Positions 31,590-56,972 of a stretch of DNA of 64,000 bases are shown here, piece by piece. The notes under the pieces were generated by a model. That model was not told the DNA's origin. It was given only the letters and a program-made list of their open reading frames with translations, and searched no databases. Origin of the DNA: Molossus alvarezi (Eukaryota; Chordata; Mammalia; Chiroptera; Molossidae); assembly GCA_037176705.1 (NCBI GenBank), contig CM073895.1, positions 5,480,551 to 5,544,550 of the forward strand, read 5' to 3'. How positions within the stretch are numbered: the stretch's first letter is position 1; each line of letters starts with the position of its first letter. The translations under genes were made by a program, and so were the position numbers.

Positions 31590-32270
31590 ATTCTTCAGAA
31601 CACGCAAGGCTCGCGGGGCGGGCACGGGCTCGGCGTCCCGGCTCCTTCGTGCTCCCCCAGGACCCCGAACCACCTGGCGGGAGCGGTGGGAAAGGTCCAT
31701 TTCCTGCCTCTCACGCCCAGGCCGCAGCCGTCCTCTGAAGTCCGCGGGGTTGCCGGGGGGCCGGCGGAAACCCCAACGCGATTGGCCGGGTCGCTCACAC
31801 TCTTCCCGCCGCCCACAACGCAGCGCAGGCCGCTCGCCGCGGCGGTGAACGGGGTCCCCCGCCGCCGCCGCCGACGGTCCGGCGTCTGGAAACGCAACCC
31901 GCTCCGCCCCCTCACGCCCCGCCCACTGCGGCCCGGCTCGGCCAATCCCAGGCGCCGCCGGGGGCCGTGCGCCCCGGCTGACGGAATAGACCCTACGTCA
32001 CTGCGGCTCGGCCCGCCCACTTCCGGCGCTCGGCGGGCCGTGGGAGTTGTGCTCGGTGGCCCCCGTTCCGGGGGCATTTCACACGAGGTGGGAGCAAAGC
32101 CGAAGCGGTTCCCCGGGCCCCTCACAGGCCTCGGTGTCAGAATTTCCCCCTTGCGCCAGCGCTGCCTCAAATGTCAGGGCTCGCCCACTCTTCTCCAGTC
32201 TCGACGACCTAACCTTTCGGGGGCTCCGGAGGGGAAATTCGCTGTTTTTGCCGGACCTCTCTAGAGGTTC
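31590..32270. promoter_or_regulatory. Orphan CpG island between TNFRSF9 and PARK7
   Basis: A dense CpG block lies about 3 kb upstream of the PARK7 promoter. It has ATTGG near 31780 and CCAAT near 31943 (opposite CCAAT boxes), a CRE-like CTACGTCACTGCGG near 31995, an ETS-like CACTTCCGG near 32020, and GC boxes. No recognised exon starts here. It looks like a bidirectional promoter. A 236-residue plus-strand frame and a 191-residue minus-strand frame are most likely chance frames in GC-rich DNA. Confidence 0.6.
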
Positions 32271-32584
32271 TGAACCCAGCCTTTAGTGGATGTTGAAAAA
32301 TACGTTTATTTAATGGCCCAAATGGCTTCTTTATGTCCAATAACTTCAGTTTAACCCCGACCCCTTTAACGAAAAGCAAACAGGTGAAAATGTTAACTTC
32401 CCGCTGCACATAAAACTTCCCATTCACCGTCTGGTAAAAGGAATTTGAGAAATAAGATGAAAATAGGAATAAGAAATTAGTTGAAATCACATCGTAAACT
32501 ACAGTGTTCTACAAATGTAAAGTATTAATCTGTAGCCGTAGTCAAAGAAAGGAAGGAACATCTTGCAGGGTGAAATTAGAATGA

Positions 32585-32830
32585 TACTTAGCAACGTTTA
32601 CTGAGCACCTGTATGTGCCAGAGTCTGAAACAGATGCTAGGGATTCAGCAGTGACCAAGACAGAAATGTCCCTTCATGGACTTCACAGGATTAAGGGGAC
32701 ACAGACAACAAATAAGTAAACAAAAGACAAGAAAATGCCCGGATACATGCTATCAATGAAATAAATGGATACATTCCTGGGAAATAAGTGTGTTATTTAG
32801 CAAGATGAGATGCAAGATGTAAGTGACCAA
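32585..32830. mobile_element. Ancient L2-type relic
   Basis: ACTGAGCACCTGTATGTGCC, GGATTCAGCAGTGACCAAGA and CTTCATGGACTTCACAGGA are common text of an ancient interspersed repeat. The family call is from memory. Confidence 0.45.
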
Positions 32831-33769
32831 TGAAAATAAATGACCTGGCAGCAGTTTCTTTGCTATTTATTGTAATCAGGCTAATTCTAGGGAGATTTGC
32901 TTTTGGAACCAGGATCAGAAAGGCCATGGGTGACTGTTGCTAATGTAAGGGGAGGTGAAAACTTGACCTCCACCTTCTTAGGTTCTCTGACTGGGCCTGA
33001 GAATTAAATTTACCTGAAATGATTAACAGGAAAAAAACATCCACATTTATTTAACACAAGTTTTACCGTGACCTGGGAGCCTTCATGAGGAAATGACCCT
33101 AAGAAGTGGCAAAGCTTAAATGCTTATATACTGGGTTGAACACAGAGACAATTGAGGAATTCAGCCAGACTCAACTCCCTCTCCGGTGGTAAAAATGTCT
33201 CTTTCCTCCTGGCATAGGAAGGGCTATTCTCACATGAGAGTTTCATCTTCTGCTTTCAGTAAGAAAAAAAAAATGGGAAGAAGAGTGCTGTTTTGGCATC
33301 TGCTGTTTTCCAAATGTCTTCAACTCAAAATAATTAATAGGCTAAGGCTGTGTGTTTGGAGGTGGCCTGTCCTAAACTCCTTCACTAACATTATCAACAG
33401 TTTCTCCATCTTTGGATTGTTAGCTCCACAGGGCAGAACAATATTTCTTAATTAAATGTGGCAAGCGCTGCAAGAAACCGAAGAGTCTTTTAGTTTGTTT
33501 TTTCCGCAATGCATAAACACGTGTGAACTGTTGACTTGTTGAATAAAAGATGTGGTGAGTGGGATGAGGTTGTTCTACCTGGAAATAAGAGACAGAACTA
33601 GGAAGTCCCTTCATTACCAATTCCAGAGCAATGTTTTTTGGTAAATGGCTTAATTTTTTTTACGTTGTTCTGTAAATGTGTGACTATAAAGTTAAGAGTG
33701 TCATGAGTGTTGCCGACTTATTAAGTAATATTGATAGTCTATTGTGGGTAGTGTGAAATCTGGCATCAA

Positions 33770-33890
33770 AATATCTGAATTTGACCAAGACTCTGCAGGA
33801 CGTTATACAGTCATTTCACCCCTCTGGACCTCAACCTCTCTATCTGTGAAATGGAAATTATGTTAATACCTGCCAAGAAGTCGATATATC
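33770..33890. mobile_element. MIR relic upstream of PARK7
   Basis: TCATTTCACCCCTCTGGACC and CTATCTGTGAAATGGAAAT are MIR-type text. Confidence 0.5.
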
Positions 33891-33947
33891 TAAAACCAAT
33901 AAATGAGAAGTAATAGTATTGGTGTAATGTTTAAAAGTGCTGAGATA

Positions 33948-34202
33948 GCCCTGGCCGGTTTGGCTCAGCGGTTAGAGCGTCCACCTGCGGTCAGAGAGAC
34001 CCGGGTTCGGTTCCCACTAAGGGCATGTACCTCGGTTGCAGTTTGTCCCCGGCCCTGGTTGGTCGTGTGGGTGGCAGCCACTCGATGTGTCCCTTTCACA
34101 TCGATGTTTCCCTCTCTCTCTCTTCCTCTCTCTCCCTCCCACTCTGTCTGTACAAAAAATGGAAAAATGTCCTCAGACGAGGATAAAAAAAAAAAAAAAA
34201 AA
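33948..34202 (+). mobile_element. VES SINE, long form, upstream of PARK7
   Basis: Full copy with about 22 A at the end and duplicated target AAAGTGCTGAGATA. It is about 240 bp from the start of the PARK7 promoter region. Confidence 0.93.
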
Positions 34203-34439
34203 AAAAGTGCTGAGATAATTATCAGGTGAGACATTTAAAGAGTTGAAAATATTTGCCTCTGAAGAGCAGGGCTGTTTTTCATCAAGCATTATGAGCCTTC
34301 TAATGCTTTATCAATGATCTATTGCTGTGTGCAAGGAACAACTCTATTTCAAGAAAATGCAAGTTTAAAGAAGCCAAGGCTCTGCAATCGGGAAATGCAC
34401 CTATGGGCTGCGGCCAAAAAGCGGGTTAATTTTAGCGGG

Positions 34440-34690
34440 TGTTGTGGACAGATCGGACCTTGCCATTCGGGGGCGGGGCTTGGTGCGCACGCTCCAGTCC
34501 CGGGATTCTCGTGGTACTTGATGTTCCAATGGGAACTACACTAAGACATTCGGGACGCAAACAGGCAGCCCTCTCTGAGGTCAATTGAGCCTGCCGGATG
34601 TGACGCAACGCGATGGGAGCGGCGTGCGTCTGCGCAGGGAGGGGCGCTGAGAGGCCCGGCGGCAGCGTGCGTCTGCGCAGTGCGGAGCTG
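34440..34690 (+). promoter_or_regulatory. PARK7: PARK7 CpG-island promoter
   Basis: This GC- and CpG-rich stretch lies just upstream of the proposed exon 1. It has a GC box (GGGGGCGGGGC, 34469-34479), a CCAAT near 34525, no clear TATA box, and two copies of GCGTGCGTCTGCGCAG (34622-34637 and 34665-34680) containing TGCGCA, an NRF1-like half site. It is a typical housekeeping promoter by composition; factor binding is inferred. Confidence 0.7.
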
Positions 34691-34831
34691 AGGACCTGTG
34701 TCGGGCGGTGTGCGTGCGTGTGTGCGTGCGTACGTCCCGTTTAGTCCGGTTGTGGTTTAGTTGTCCCGGTTGTAGAAGTGCCGCCGAACGGGAGGAGGAG
34801 CCGCGTCTGTGGGAGGAGAGGCGAGGTTCAG
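34660..34831 (+). other. PARK7: PARK7 noncoding exon 1 (proposed)
   Basis: GTCTGCGCAGTGCGGAGCTG resembles the 5' end of the human PARK7 mRNA as I remember it. A CAG/GTCGGG donor at 34831/34832 ends the exon, and the next acceptor is TATTAAG at 35840 after a long T run. The exact start is a guess. Confidence 0.5.
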
Positions 34832-35840
34832 GTCGGGGCCTGGGGCGCTCGGCGCGTGCACAGGCCGTGGGTGGCGAGTGGGCGCCTGGCCCCCCGGCTG
34901 GCCCGTCCCGCGCCGCTGGGCGGGGCCTCGGGAGGGAGCACCCCTAGGCCGGGTCCCTGATCCCCCGCATCTGAGGACCGTGCGGCATTCTATATGTATA
35001 AGCGGATAGACTTTCGACTGCTAGCGTGGTAGCAGCTCTAAAGCTTCCAAAGTTATGTGCACAGCATCTCACCAGTTTGGAACTAGTTCATCCTGTGTTT
35101 GTTGAAATCGTGTTATTGAAATCTGTTTTGCATGGACAACAAACCCCCAGAGAAAGAATAGGCTCCAGTCCATCCAGACCCTGCTGTAGCAGCTGTCGTT
35201 GACGACGAGAGCTGACTAGTCAGGTTGCTTTTAGCGATGGGGGATTCCCATCTTTCGACATCGTAAAAAAACACGTGTTCCAATATTTAACACCGTTAAC
35301 CCACCACCCACCCTGCTCCGAATTTTTAGTAGTTATTGGAACTTAAAAAAAAAAAAAAATCCCCTCCAAAAATTTTACAGGCTAATTGCTAACGACTGTG
35401 TCTTAGGTTTTTGCCCCAGAAATTATATTTAATTGTTTCTCTATAAAATGGTACTTCAAAAAAGACCTTCTGTCTCCCTGCATTGTGTAAAATGCAAGAT
35501 CCATGTCCTTGTGTTTGAGAAAGCTTCATTTGCAATATTTGTTAGAAATTGCATTTATTTAAAAACATGGTAAGAGAAATTAATACAAGGGTTAGCAACT
35601 AGACTGTGTTTTCATCTCAAAAATACAGCAATTGAATTCTGTATAAACTGTTATTAACCTACAATTTTTTTTTCATATTCAGTTGTATTTGTCTAGCAGA
35701 ACTTTTTCCCTGGGAGACACATAGTTACTCTGCTTAAAAATGTTCCTAAACTTTAAAAATGCTTAAAACTTAAAAAATGTTCCTATTCCAGGGTTACAGT
35801 GAAAGTTTTTGAAAATCTTTTTTTTTTTTTTTTTATTAAG

Positions 35841-50341
<14,501 letters not shown>

Positions 50342-50498
50342 GCGCGGGCCCCAAGGGTGGGCCGGGGTGGGCCGCCCGCACCCTCCTGCCCGTCCGCCCT
50401 GTGGAGAGCCAGGCTCTGCCTCCTGCATGTGGTCGCCAAGGTCCCTCCCAGATGCCTCCACCCACAGCTTGTCCCCACATTTCCAAACCTGGTCGCAG

Positions 50499-50504
50499 AA
50501 TAAA
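50499..50504 (+). other. PARK7: PARK7 polyadenylation signal
   Basis: AATAAA lies 158 nt past the stop, followed by ACAGGACG as in the human mRNA end as I recall it. The 3' UTR would be about 180 nt. Confidence 0.8.
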
Positions 50505-50666
50505 CAGGACGTCCAGCAGACTATCGATTGTTCCTTCTTCTGTCTCCCATTTCTTTTGTACAACTAAGCCCATCGCCCGTTCCCTGCGCGGCTCTGAACC
50601 GGTGATGCGGCCGCTGAGCTGGAAGGACACTGGCTGCATGGGACACGGCTTTTTGTAGGAAAATGC

Positions 50667-50905
50667 AGCCCGGCCGGCGTGCTCCGTGGTTAGAGCGTCA
50701 GCCGGCGCCCAGGGGTCTCGGTGGGATCGCGGGAAAGGGCGTGCTGTCCCTGGGTTGCAGGTCCCCATTCCTGCCCCAGCTGGGAGGCCAACGGGGGGAG
50801 TCGGGCCACCAGTCAGTGTGTCTCCTGCGATGTTGCTGTCTCCCCTCCCTCCCGCTCCACTCTCTCTAAGAATCAATGGAAAAGGTGTCCTCCGGTGAGG
50901 ATTAA
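50667..50905 (+). mobile_element. VES SINE, diverged, just past PARK7
   Basis: Old copy: GCCCGGCCGGCGTGCTCCGT ... GTGTCCTCCGGTGAGGATTA. Confidence 0.75.
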
Positions 50906-50931
50906 CGAAACACATTTTAAAAAGAAAAAAG

Positions 50932-51190
50932 AGCCCTGGGCAGCTCGGCTCAGTGCTTAGAGCATTGGCCCACAGACCAGTGAGTCCAGGGTTCGATCCC
51001 GGTTCAAGGGCACGTACCTCGGTTGTGGTTCCGCCCCAGCCCTGGTCGGGTCGTGGTCGTGCGGGAGGCAACCAGTCGATGTGTCTCTCTCACACTGATC
51101 TCTCTCCCTCTCTCTCCCCCTCCCTCCCTCCCTCTCTATCTGATGACAAAGAGAAAAATATCCTCGGGTGAGGATTTAAAAAATTAATAA
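50932..51190 (+). mobile_element. VES SINE, long form
   Basis: Head AGCCCTGGGCAGCTCGGCTC, B box GGTTCGATCCC, tail ATCCTCGGGTGAGGATTTAA. Confidence 0.9.
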
Positions 51191-51837
51191 CTAAAAGACA
51201 AAAAAGAATATATTTGGTCTTCACCCATGTCCGGCACAGAGCTCCCAAACGCCCGGGATTCCCAGTGTTGAGAGACATCGAGGTGTCTCTGTGTTAGTGA
51301 GGTTGCTTTTGGATCCCACCCAAGGGTGGGGCTGGCTGTCGGCCGAGCCAGTCGTGGTTAGATATTGGACCTGTCGGGATACCCCTGATTCTCAGGAGGG
51401 GCGCAGGGAAGGCCAGTGACTTCAGTCACGACTGCAATGAGCCTCCGTGAAAACCCGAAAGGACAGGTCCTTTTGGGGAGCCCCCATGTTGGGACCCCGG
51501 AATGCCTCCACGGTGACCCTGCGGGGCCAAGCTCTGTGAGGACAGGCGTCACCAGCTGCTGACTGTCAGCGTTCGACGTCTGTGTGGTAAATCAGTGATG
51601 TCTGAGTGAACGGGTTTTCTCGCAAATGAGAGGGTCCCAGGGAGGGCTGTTGGAGCCTCCAGTGTGCAGCTGTCAGGTGACCACAGCCCGGCCGTGCGAC
51701 AGCCTGGGGGCCAAGGGCCATCTCGTGGACGGAGCCCTTCACCTGTGGCATCTGGTTCTGCCTCCGCTGGTGTGGGAACTGAGCTGAGTTCTCAGACCCC
51801 TGCTGGCGTCCGAGTATTGCTTGTTGGTGTGGGGAAG
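51191..51837. other. No gene recognised
   Basis: Unassigned sequence between a SINE and the VNTR. Confidence 0.4.
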
Positions 51838-52469
51838 CCTACACGCACACGCGCACACACACACGGAGCCCTTCCCACACTGCACATCGAGGACACACAC
51901 ACACGGAGCCCTTCCCACGCTGCACATCGAGGACACGCACACACACACACTCTCACCCCTTCTTACGCTGCACATCGAGGACACACACACTCACCCCTTC
52001 CACGCTGCACATCGAGGACACACACACTCACCCCTTCCCACGCTGCACATCGAGGACACACACACACACACACACACACTCACCCTCACCCCTTCCACGC
52101 TGCACATCGAGGACATGCGCACACACACACCCCTTCCCACGCTGCACATCGAGGACACACACACACACTCACCCTCACCCCTTCCACGCTGCACATTGAG
52201 GACACACTCACCCCTTCCACGCTGCACATCGAGGACACACACACTCACCCCTTCCACGCTGCACATCGAGGACACACACACTCACCCCTTCCCACGCTGC
52301 ACATCGAGGACACACACACACACACACTCACCCTCACCCCTTCCACGCTGCACATTGAGGACACACTCACCCCTTCCACGCTGCACATCGAGGACACACA
52401 CACTCACCCCTTCCACGCTGCACATCGAGGACACACACACTCACCCCTTCCCACGCTGCACATCGAGGA

Positions 52470-52500
<31 letters not shown>

Positions 52501-52575
52501 CCTCACCCCTTCCACGCTGCACATCGAGGACATGCGCACACACACACCCCTTCCCACGCTGCACATCGAGGGCAG
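51838..52575. repeat. CA-rich VNTR with CCACGCTGCACATCGAGGACA core
   Basis: About 17 copies of the core CACGCTGCACATCGAGGACA are separated by CA runs and CTCACCCCTTCC. Units vary in length because the CA spacer varies. A larger block near 52171-52329 recurs about 159 bp later. Long open frames here are repeat artefacts. Confidence 0.95.
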
Positions 52576-53161
52576 AAGCTCAGAAAGGTCGAAGAGGCTG
52601 GGATCGCTGTCCTGTGCTGACCGCATCTTGAATGTCTGTTAAGAAAGACAGTTGGCTGTACCGGGGAATTTGGGGAACCAGCCCCTCTTTCCTTCGCAGG
52701 AGCCCTCAGGGGGAGCTTTGAGTCTGGTGTAGCCTCAACCAGTTGAGTCAGGTGACAACTCCTAGCTGTTCACCCGTGGGAACCACCCAGCTCCCACGGC
52801 AGTGGGTGTAACACACACCAGGGTGGGCAGGTGACCCAGGCCCCGCCAATCAGAAATCAGAGCTTATACCCCCGACCATGTGGTCCAGGTGAGCCCTGTC
52901 AGCCGATGACACTCAACTGTGGGTCGCTGGCTTACCTGCCGGTGAGCTCTGTGCTGCGTGGCCAAGGGGACAGGCAGCAGCACGGGCGCCTCTGACAGCC
53001 ACCTTGTCACGTGAGAACAACTCCGACACAAGGGGTGCAGTGCGGACACGTTCCTGGACCCAAGACCCAGCTGTCCCCAGGTAAGAGCAACTCCTGGACT
53101 TGCCGACAGGAGCCAGCATAACCCCTGCGTTCCTGTTCTGTTACTTAAAAGTGATGGACAG
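52576..53161. other. No gene recognised
   Basis: Unassigned sequence downstream of the VNTR. No exon or named repeat. Confidence 0.4.
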
Positions 53162-53361
53162 CCCAGCCAGTGTGGCTCAGTGGTTGAGCGTCGACCCTGC
53201 ACCAAGAGGTCACTGGTTCGATTCCCGGTCAGGGCACATGCCCAGGTTGTGGGCCCGATCCCCAGTGGGGGGCATGCAGGAGGCGGCCAGTCTATGTTCT
53301 CTTTCATCGATGTTTCTATCTCTCTCTCCCTCTCCCTTTCTCTCTCTCTAAAATCAATAAA
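53162..53361 (+). mobile_element. VES SINE, short form
   Basis: Head AGCCCAGCCAGTGTGGCTCA, B box GGTTCGATTCC, tail CTCTCTAAAATCAATAAAA. Confidence 0.92.
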
Positions 53362-53362
53362 A

Positions 53363-53612
53363 AGCCCTGGCAGGTTTGTTCAGTGGTTAGAGCGTCGGCC
53401 CGCGGACCAGAGTCCCGGGTTCAGTTCCCGCTGAGGGCACGTGCCTCGGTTGCAGTTTGTCCCCGGCCCTGGTTGGGGTCATGTGGGTGGCAGCCACTCG
53501 ATGTGTCTCTCTCACGTCGATTTTTCTCTCTCTTCCTCCTTTTCTTCCTCCCACTCTATCTGAAGATAAGTGCAAAAATGTCCTCGGGTGAGGATAAAAA
53601 AATAAAAATAAA
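53363..53612 (+). mobile_element. VES SINE, long form, in tail of previous copy
   Basis: Inserted in the A-rich tail of the preceding short-form copy. AAAATCAATAAA is on both sides. Confidence 0.92.
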
Positions 53613-54073
53613 ATCAATAAAGAAAAATTTTTTTAAAAAGTGACCGAACAGTGACAGAAGAATGAAGTCGTGTCAGGCCCCGGGCACAGCCGAGCCCCTC
53701 AGACGACGGGCCTTTCAGAGCGCGTGCGCCAGCCTCGCGTCCGCCTGTCCTCGTTTCTCGCCCCTCCCCGACGCACAGGTGTGGGCCATCTCCCAAAAGG
53801 CCGGGCTGCAACATTAGGCTCGTGGGCCAGGCAGTCTGGTCACAGCTCCTCCCTCCTGATAGCCCGAAGCTGCCGCAGACGTGTTGGGTGCGATGCGCCT
53901 GGCTGTGTCCCCACGAAGCGTCACAGGACGGGCGGCCCTTGGGCTGTAGTCCTGACCCCTGGACGAGTGGCAAGGCAGAGGGTGGGTCTTCAGGGAGAAC
54001 AGTGTAATTGCTTCGATCAGCACTGTGCGCTGGCCCTGGGAACACGGGGCGGTGGGTGCAGGCTCGGGTCCTG

Positions 54074-54133
54074 CGGAGGTCATGTGTGAGCTGAGGTCAC
54101 GTGTGAGCTGCGGAGGTCACGTGTGAGCTGAGG
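54074..54133. repeat. Three tandem units of GAGGTCACGTGTGAGCTG
   Basis: Units at about 54076, 54093 and 54113 are GAGGTCATGTGTGAGCT, GAGGTCACGTGTGAGCTG and GAGGTCACGTGTGAGCTG. Two carry CACGTG E-boxes. Confidence 0.85.
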
Positions 54134-54289
54134 CTGGAGGCAGGAGTGGGTCGACCTCATTCCTTCAGCGGCTCTGTTCCGCACCCGGCACGGACCAAGC
54201 CTCGCCCCTGGTGCACAGTTTTTGTCGTTTATATTGTGGGAGGGGAGGAGAGAAAGCACAAGTCTCAAACTATCACATGCTAAGAGGAA

Positions 54290-54640
54290 AAGTGGGGTGA
54301 GGAGGCAGTGAGGGGGTGTTCTCTGCAGGGCGGTTAGGGAAGGCCACAGGGACCAGAGAGAAATCTGACGAGATTCGCGTGTGGATGAGGCAAGTGTCTA
54401 GAATGCTTAAGAGCATTCCAGGCAGAAGAAAGAGGAAGTGCAAAGGCCCTGAGGCAGCAGTGTTTGGGTGTGAAGGAGCAGCCCGGGGCCAGGTTGAGGG
54501 GAGGTTGGAGGACAGCCCAGACTTTGGGACTGATTGGTGGGAACCATGGCAGGAGGAGGGCCCTGATCCTCTTGGTTCAAAGGCTCCCCCTGTAGGGAAG
54601 GCCAGGGTGGGAGGCAGCAGGCAGGTGAGGATGGCAGTGG
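54290..54640 (+). mobile_element. Ancient L2-type relic
   Basis: GAGCATTCCAGGCAGAAGAA and GTGCAAAGGCCCTGAGGCAG are hallmark L2-type blocks. Strongly decayed. Confidence 0.5.
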
Positions 54641-54810
54641 CGGGGCCCACGTGGTGTGAGAGGGATAATTCCCTAATTTCCAACTTGAACACAAGGTCAG
54701 AGGGAGGTTCTGTGTCCTGAGTTGCATGGGGGCAGGGAGGGGTGGGTTGAGAGTTCAGGGGATGAATCTGAGCGGTCTATAAAACACACCTGAAATAAAG
54801 AAAGAACTCG

Positions 54811-55036
54811 AGCCCTGGCCGGTTTGGCTCAGCGGTTAGAGCGTCGGCCTGCGGTCCGGAGAGACCCGGGTTCGGTTCCCACCAAGGGCACTTACCTTGG
54901 TTGCAGTTTGTCCCCAGCCCTGGTTTGGTCGTGTGGGTGGCAGCCACTCAATGTGTCCCTTTCACGTCGATGTTTCTCTCTCTCACACTCTATCTGAACG
55001 AAATATCGAAAAATGTCCTCGGGTGAGGATAAAAAA
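54811..55036 (+). mobile_element. VES SINE, long form
   Basis: Full copy. AAAGAAAGAACTCGAGCCCTG occurs at both edges; its last bases coincide with the SINE start. Confidence 0.92.
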
Positions 55037-55421
55037 AAAGAAAGAACTCGAGCCCTGTTGATGTGACGTCACAAGTGACCTCAAAGTAGATGTGTGGTTA
55101 AGGACGAGCATTTGTAGGTCTCCCCAACTGCAGGTATTTTTACCTGCAGCCCCCCGCACCCCGAATAGACTCCCTGGAATACAGGGGGATCCACAGGACA
55201 GGGAGCTGGTGAAGATGATCTGAACTGTCCTGCCTCCGGGGCGGCAGAAAGAGGGTTGGACAAGGCTGAGGAGCATTTTCGGGAGACCGTCGCCTGTGTG
55301 GCAGGAGGGCTTTTCCGGGCAGTGTGTGGGGTGGGCTTCCAGGGTTCTCCTGGGCCCTTTCTGACCAGGTCAAGAATGTCTGGCTTCAGGTGTATTGATA
55401 ACATTTAAAAGCCTCTCCCCT

Positions 55422-55612
55422 GCCCGCTCAGTGGTTGGGCGTCGACCCTGCACCAAGAGGTCGCTAGTTCGATTCCCGGTCAGGGCACATGCCCGGGTTG
55501 TGGGCCCGATCCCCAGTGAGGGGCGTGCAGGAGGCGGCCAATCGATGTTCTCTCTCATTGATGTTTCTCTCTCTCTCCTCTTCCCTTCCTCTCTCTCTAA
55601 AATCAATAAAGA
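55422..55612 (+). mobile_element. VES SINE, short form
   Basis: Slightly truncated head (GCCCGCTCAGTGGTTGGGCG), B box TAGTTCGATTCC, tail CTAAAATCAATAAAG. AGCCTCTCCCC flanks both sides. Confidence 0.9.
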
Positions 55613-55624
55613 AGAAAGAAATAA

Positions 55625-56261
55625 GAGCCTCTCCCCCCTATCTGCCTGTCTCTCAGGGCTAAGCACACCTGCCCTCTTCCTCCGAGGGAGGAAGGGGCTG
55701 GGGCGGGGCTGGGGCTGGAGTGGGGGCTTGTGCAAACAGGAAATGGGGAACAGCCCTGGAGCCGCAGGGGTTTGCCCAGGGCCGCTTGCAGTTAGGGCGA
55801 GCAGCCTAAAATCCAGGGCTCAGCCCCTTGACTGGAAGGAGGAATTCCTCTTGCCCGGGACCAGCTCTGGGCCGGGGCTTGGCCAGGGCTACCCCGGCAC
55901 CGGCAGAGGCAGGCCTGCTTCCCAGGGAGGGCAGTAAAAGCTGAGCAGCGGCTTCCCGGGTGTGAAACCCGAGACCGGGGGGCGGGGCCTGCGGGGCACC
56001 TGCTGTGTGCAGGTCCCCCAGCTAGGGAGCCGCTGGGCTTCACGCTGTCCGCTGTCCGCAGAGGGCTCAGATGCTAGGTCCCGCTGTCCTGACCTGCGTT
56101 CTCCTGGTGATACCCTGAGTGAGGTCTGTATCTCCAAGAGGCACGGAGAACCTTTGCTCTGCCAACGCAGGGAGACTTACTCACTGGCTACCTCATGCAA
56201 ACCAGTCCTCCCGAAACCTCGCAAAGTGGCCCTTGGTGTCCGTTGTAAAAAGGCAAACCCC
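55625..56261. other. No gene recognised
   Basis: GC-rich sequence with open frames by composition only. Confidence 0.4.
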
Positions 56262-56527
56262 AGCCCTGGCCAGTTTGGCTCAGTGGTTAGAGCATCGACC
56301 CGCCGATCGAAGGGCCACAGGTTCGATTCCCAGTCAAAGGCATGTCCCTGGGAGCCAGGTTCGATCCCCAGCCCCAGTCGGGGTCATGCGGGAGGCAACC
56401 AATGGATGTGTCTCTCACGTCCATGTTTCTCTCTCTCCCCTTCTCTCCACCTCCCTCCCTTCCACTCTGCCTGAAAAATCTATGGAAAAATATCCTCCCT
56501 GGGTGAGGATTAACAAAAAAAAAAAAG
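56262..56527 (+). mobile_element. VES SINE, long form
   Basis: Head AGCCCTGGCCAGTTTGGCTC, B box GGTTCGATTCC, tail CCTGGGTGAGGATTAAC. Confidence 0.9.
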
Positions 56528-56714
56528 GAAAACCATAGTCTCTTTAGTGGTCAAGCGTGTCCTGTGCTCTAGGGTGGCCCCAAGGACCAGAGGCGACAAT
56601 GGAGAGGGATGTGCTGTCCACAAACCGAGACATTCGATGAAAAGTATCATTTCCGTGAGGCCAACTGTAGGCCACTTGGAGTCTGGTTACGTATTCTGCG
56701 TCCCAGGACAGTGA

Positions 56715-56972
56715 CGGTCACCCGTGTGCTGCAAGAATGTCTAACACATGCGACACCTGACTCTACTCGGAAGCACGAACCTCCTTCCCCTCAGACTGTT
56801 GAAGTAAAAAATGACAACCACTAACACAACAATAGCCATACAGTGTGAATACATCAAAATGCTATCTACTTTTTGGGTCAGATTGATTAAAAAATATATA
56901 TGTATTTTTTGGTATGCCACAGAATTCTAGTAATTAGTGTGTGCCAAGTGATGAAAAGGTTGAAAGTCGCTG
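56715..56972 (-). mobile_element. Nonautonomous hAT-family relic
   Basis: The minus strand begins CAGCGACTTTCAACC, then TGGCACACACTAATTACTAG and CTATTGTTGTGTTAG, a pattern I associate with short hAT elements of vesper bats. The far end is truncated or diverged and no 8-bp duplication was found. Confidence 0.55.

Larger units (their letters stand above)
32271..33947. other. Intergenic between the CpG island and PARK7
   Basis: Contains an ancient L2-type relic and a MIR relic listed separately. The remainder is AT-rich and unassigned. Confidence 0.4.

Noticed and set aside
31554..32264. 236-residue plus-strand and 191-residue minus-strand frames
   Set aside because: They are opposite frames in a CpG island with Arg/Pro/Gly bias and no recognisable domain. 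Composition explains them.
51664..52642. Frames of 318 and 273 residues rich in His and Thr
   Set aside because: They are direct readings of the CA-rich VNTR.
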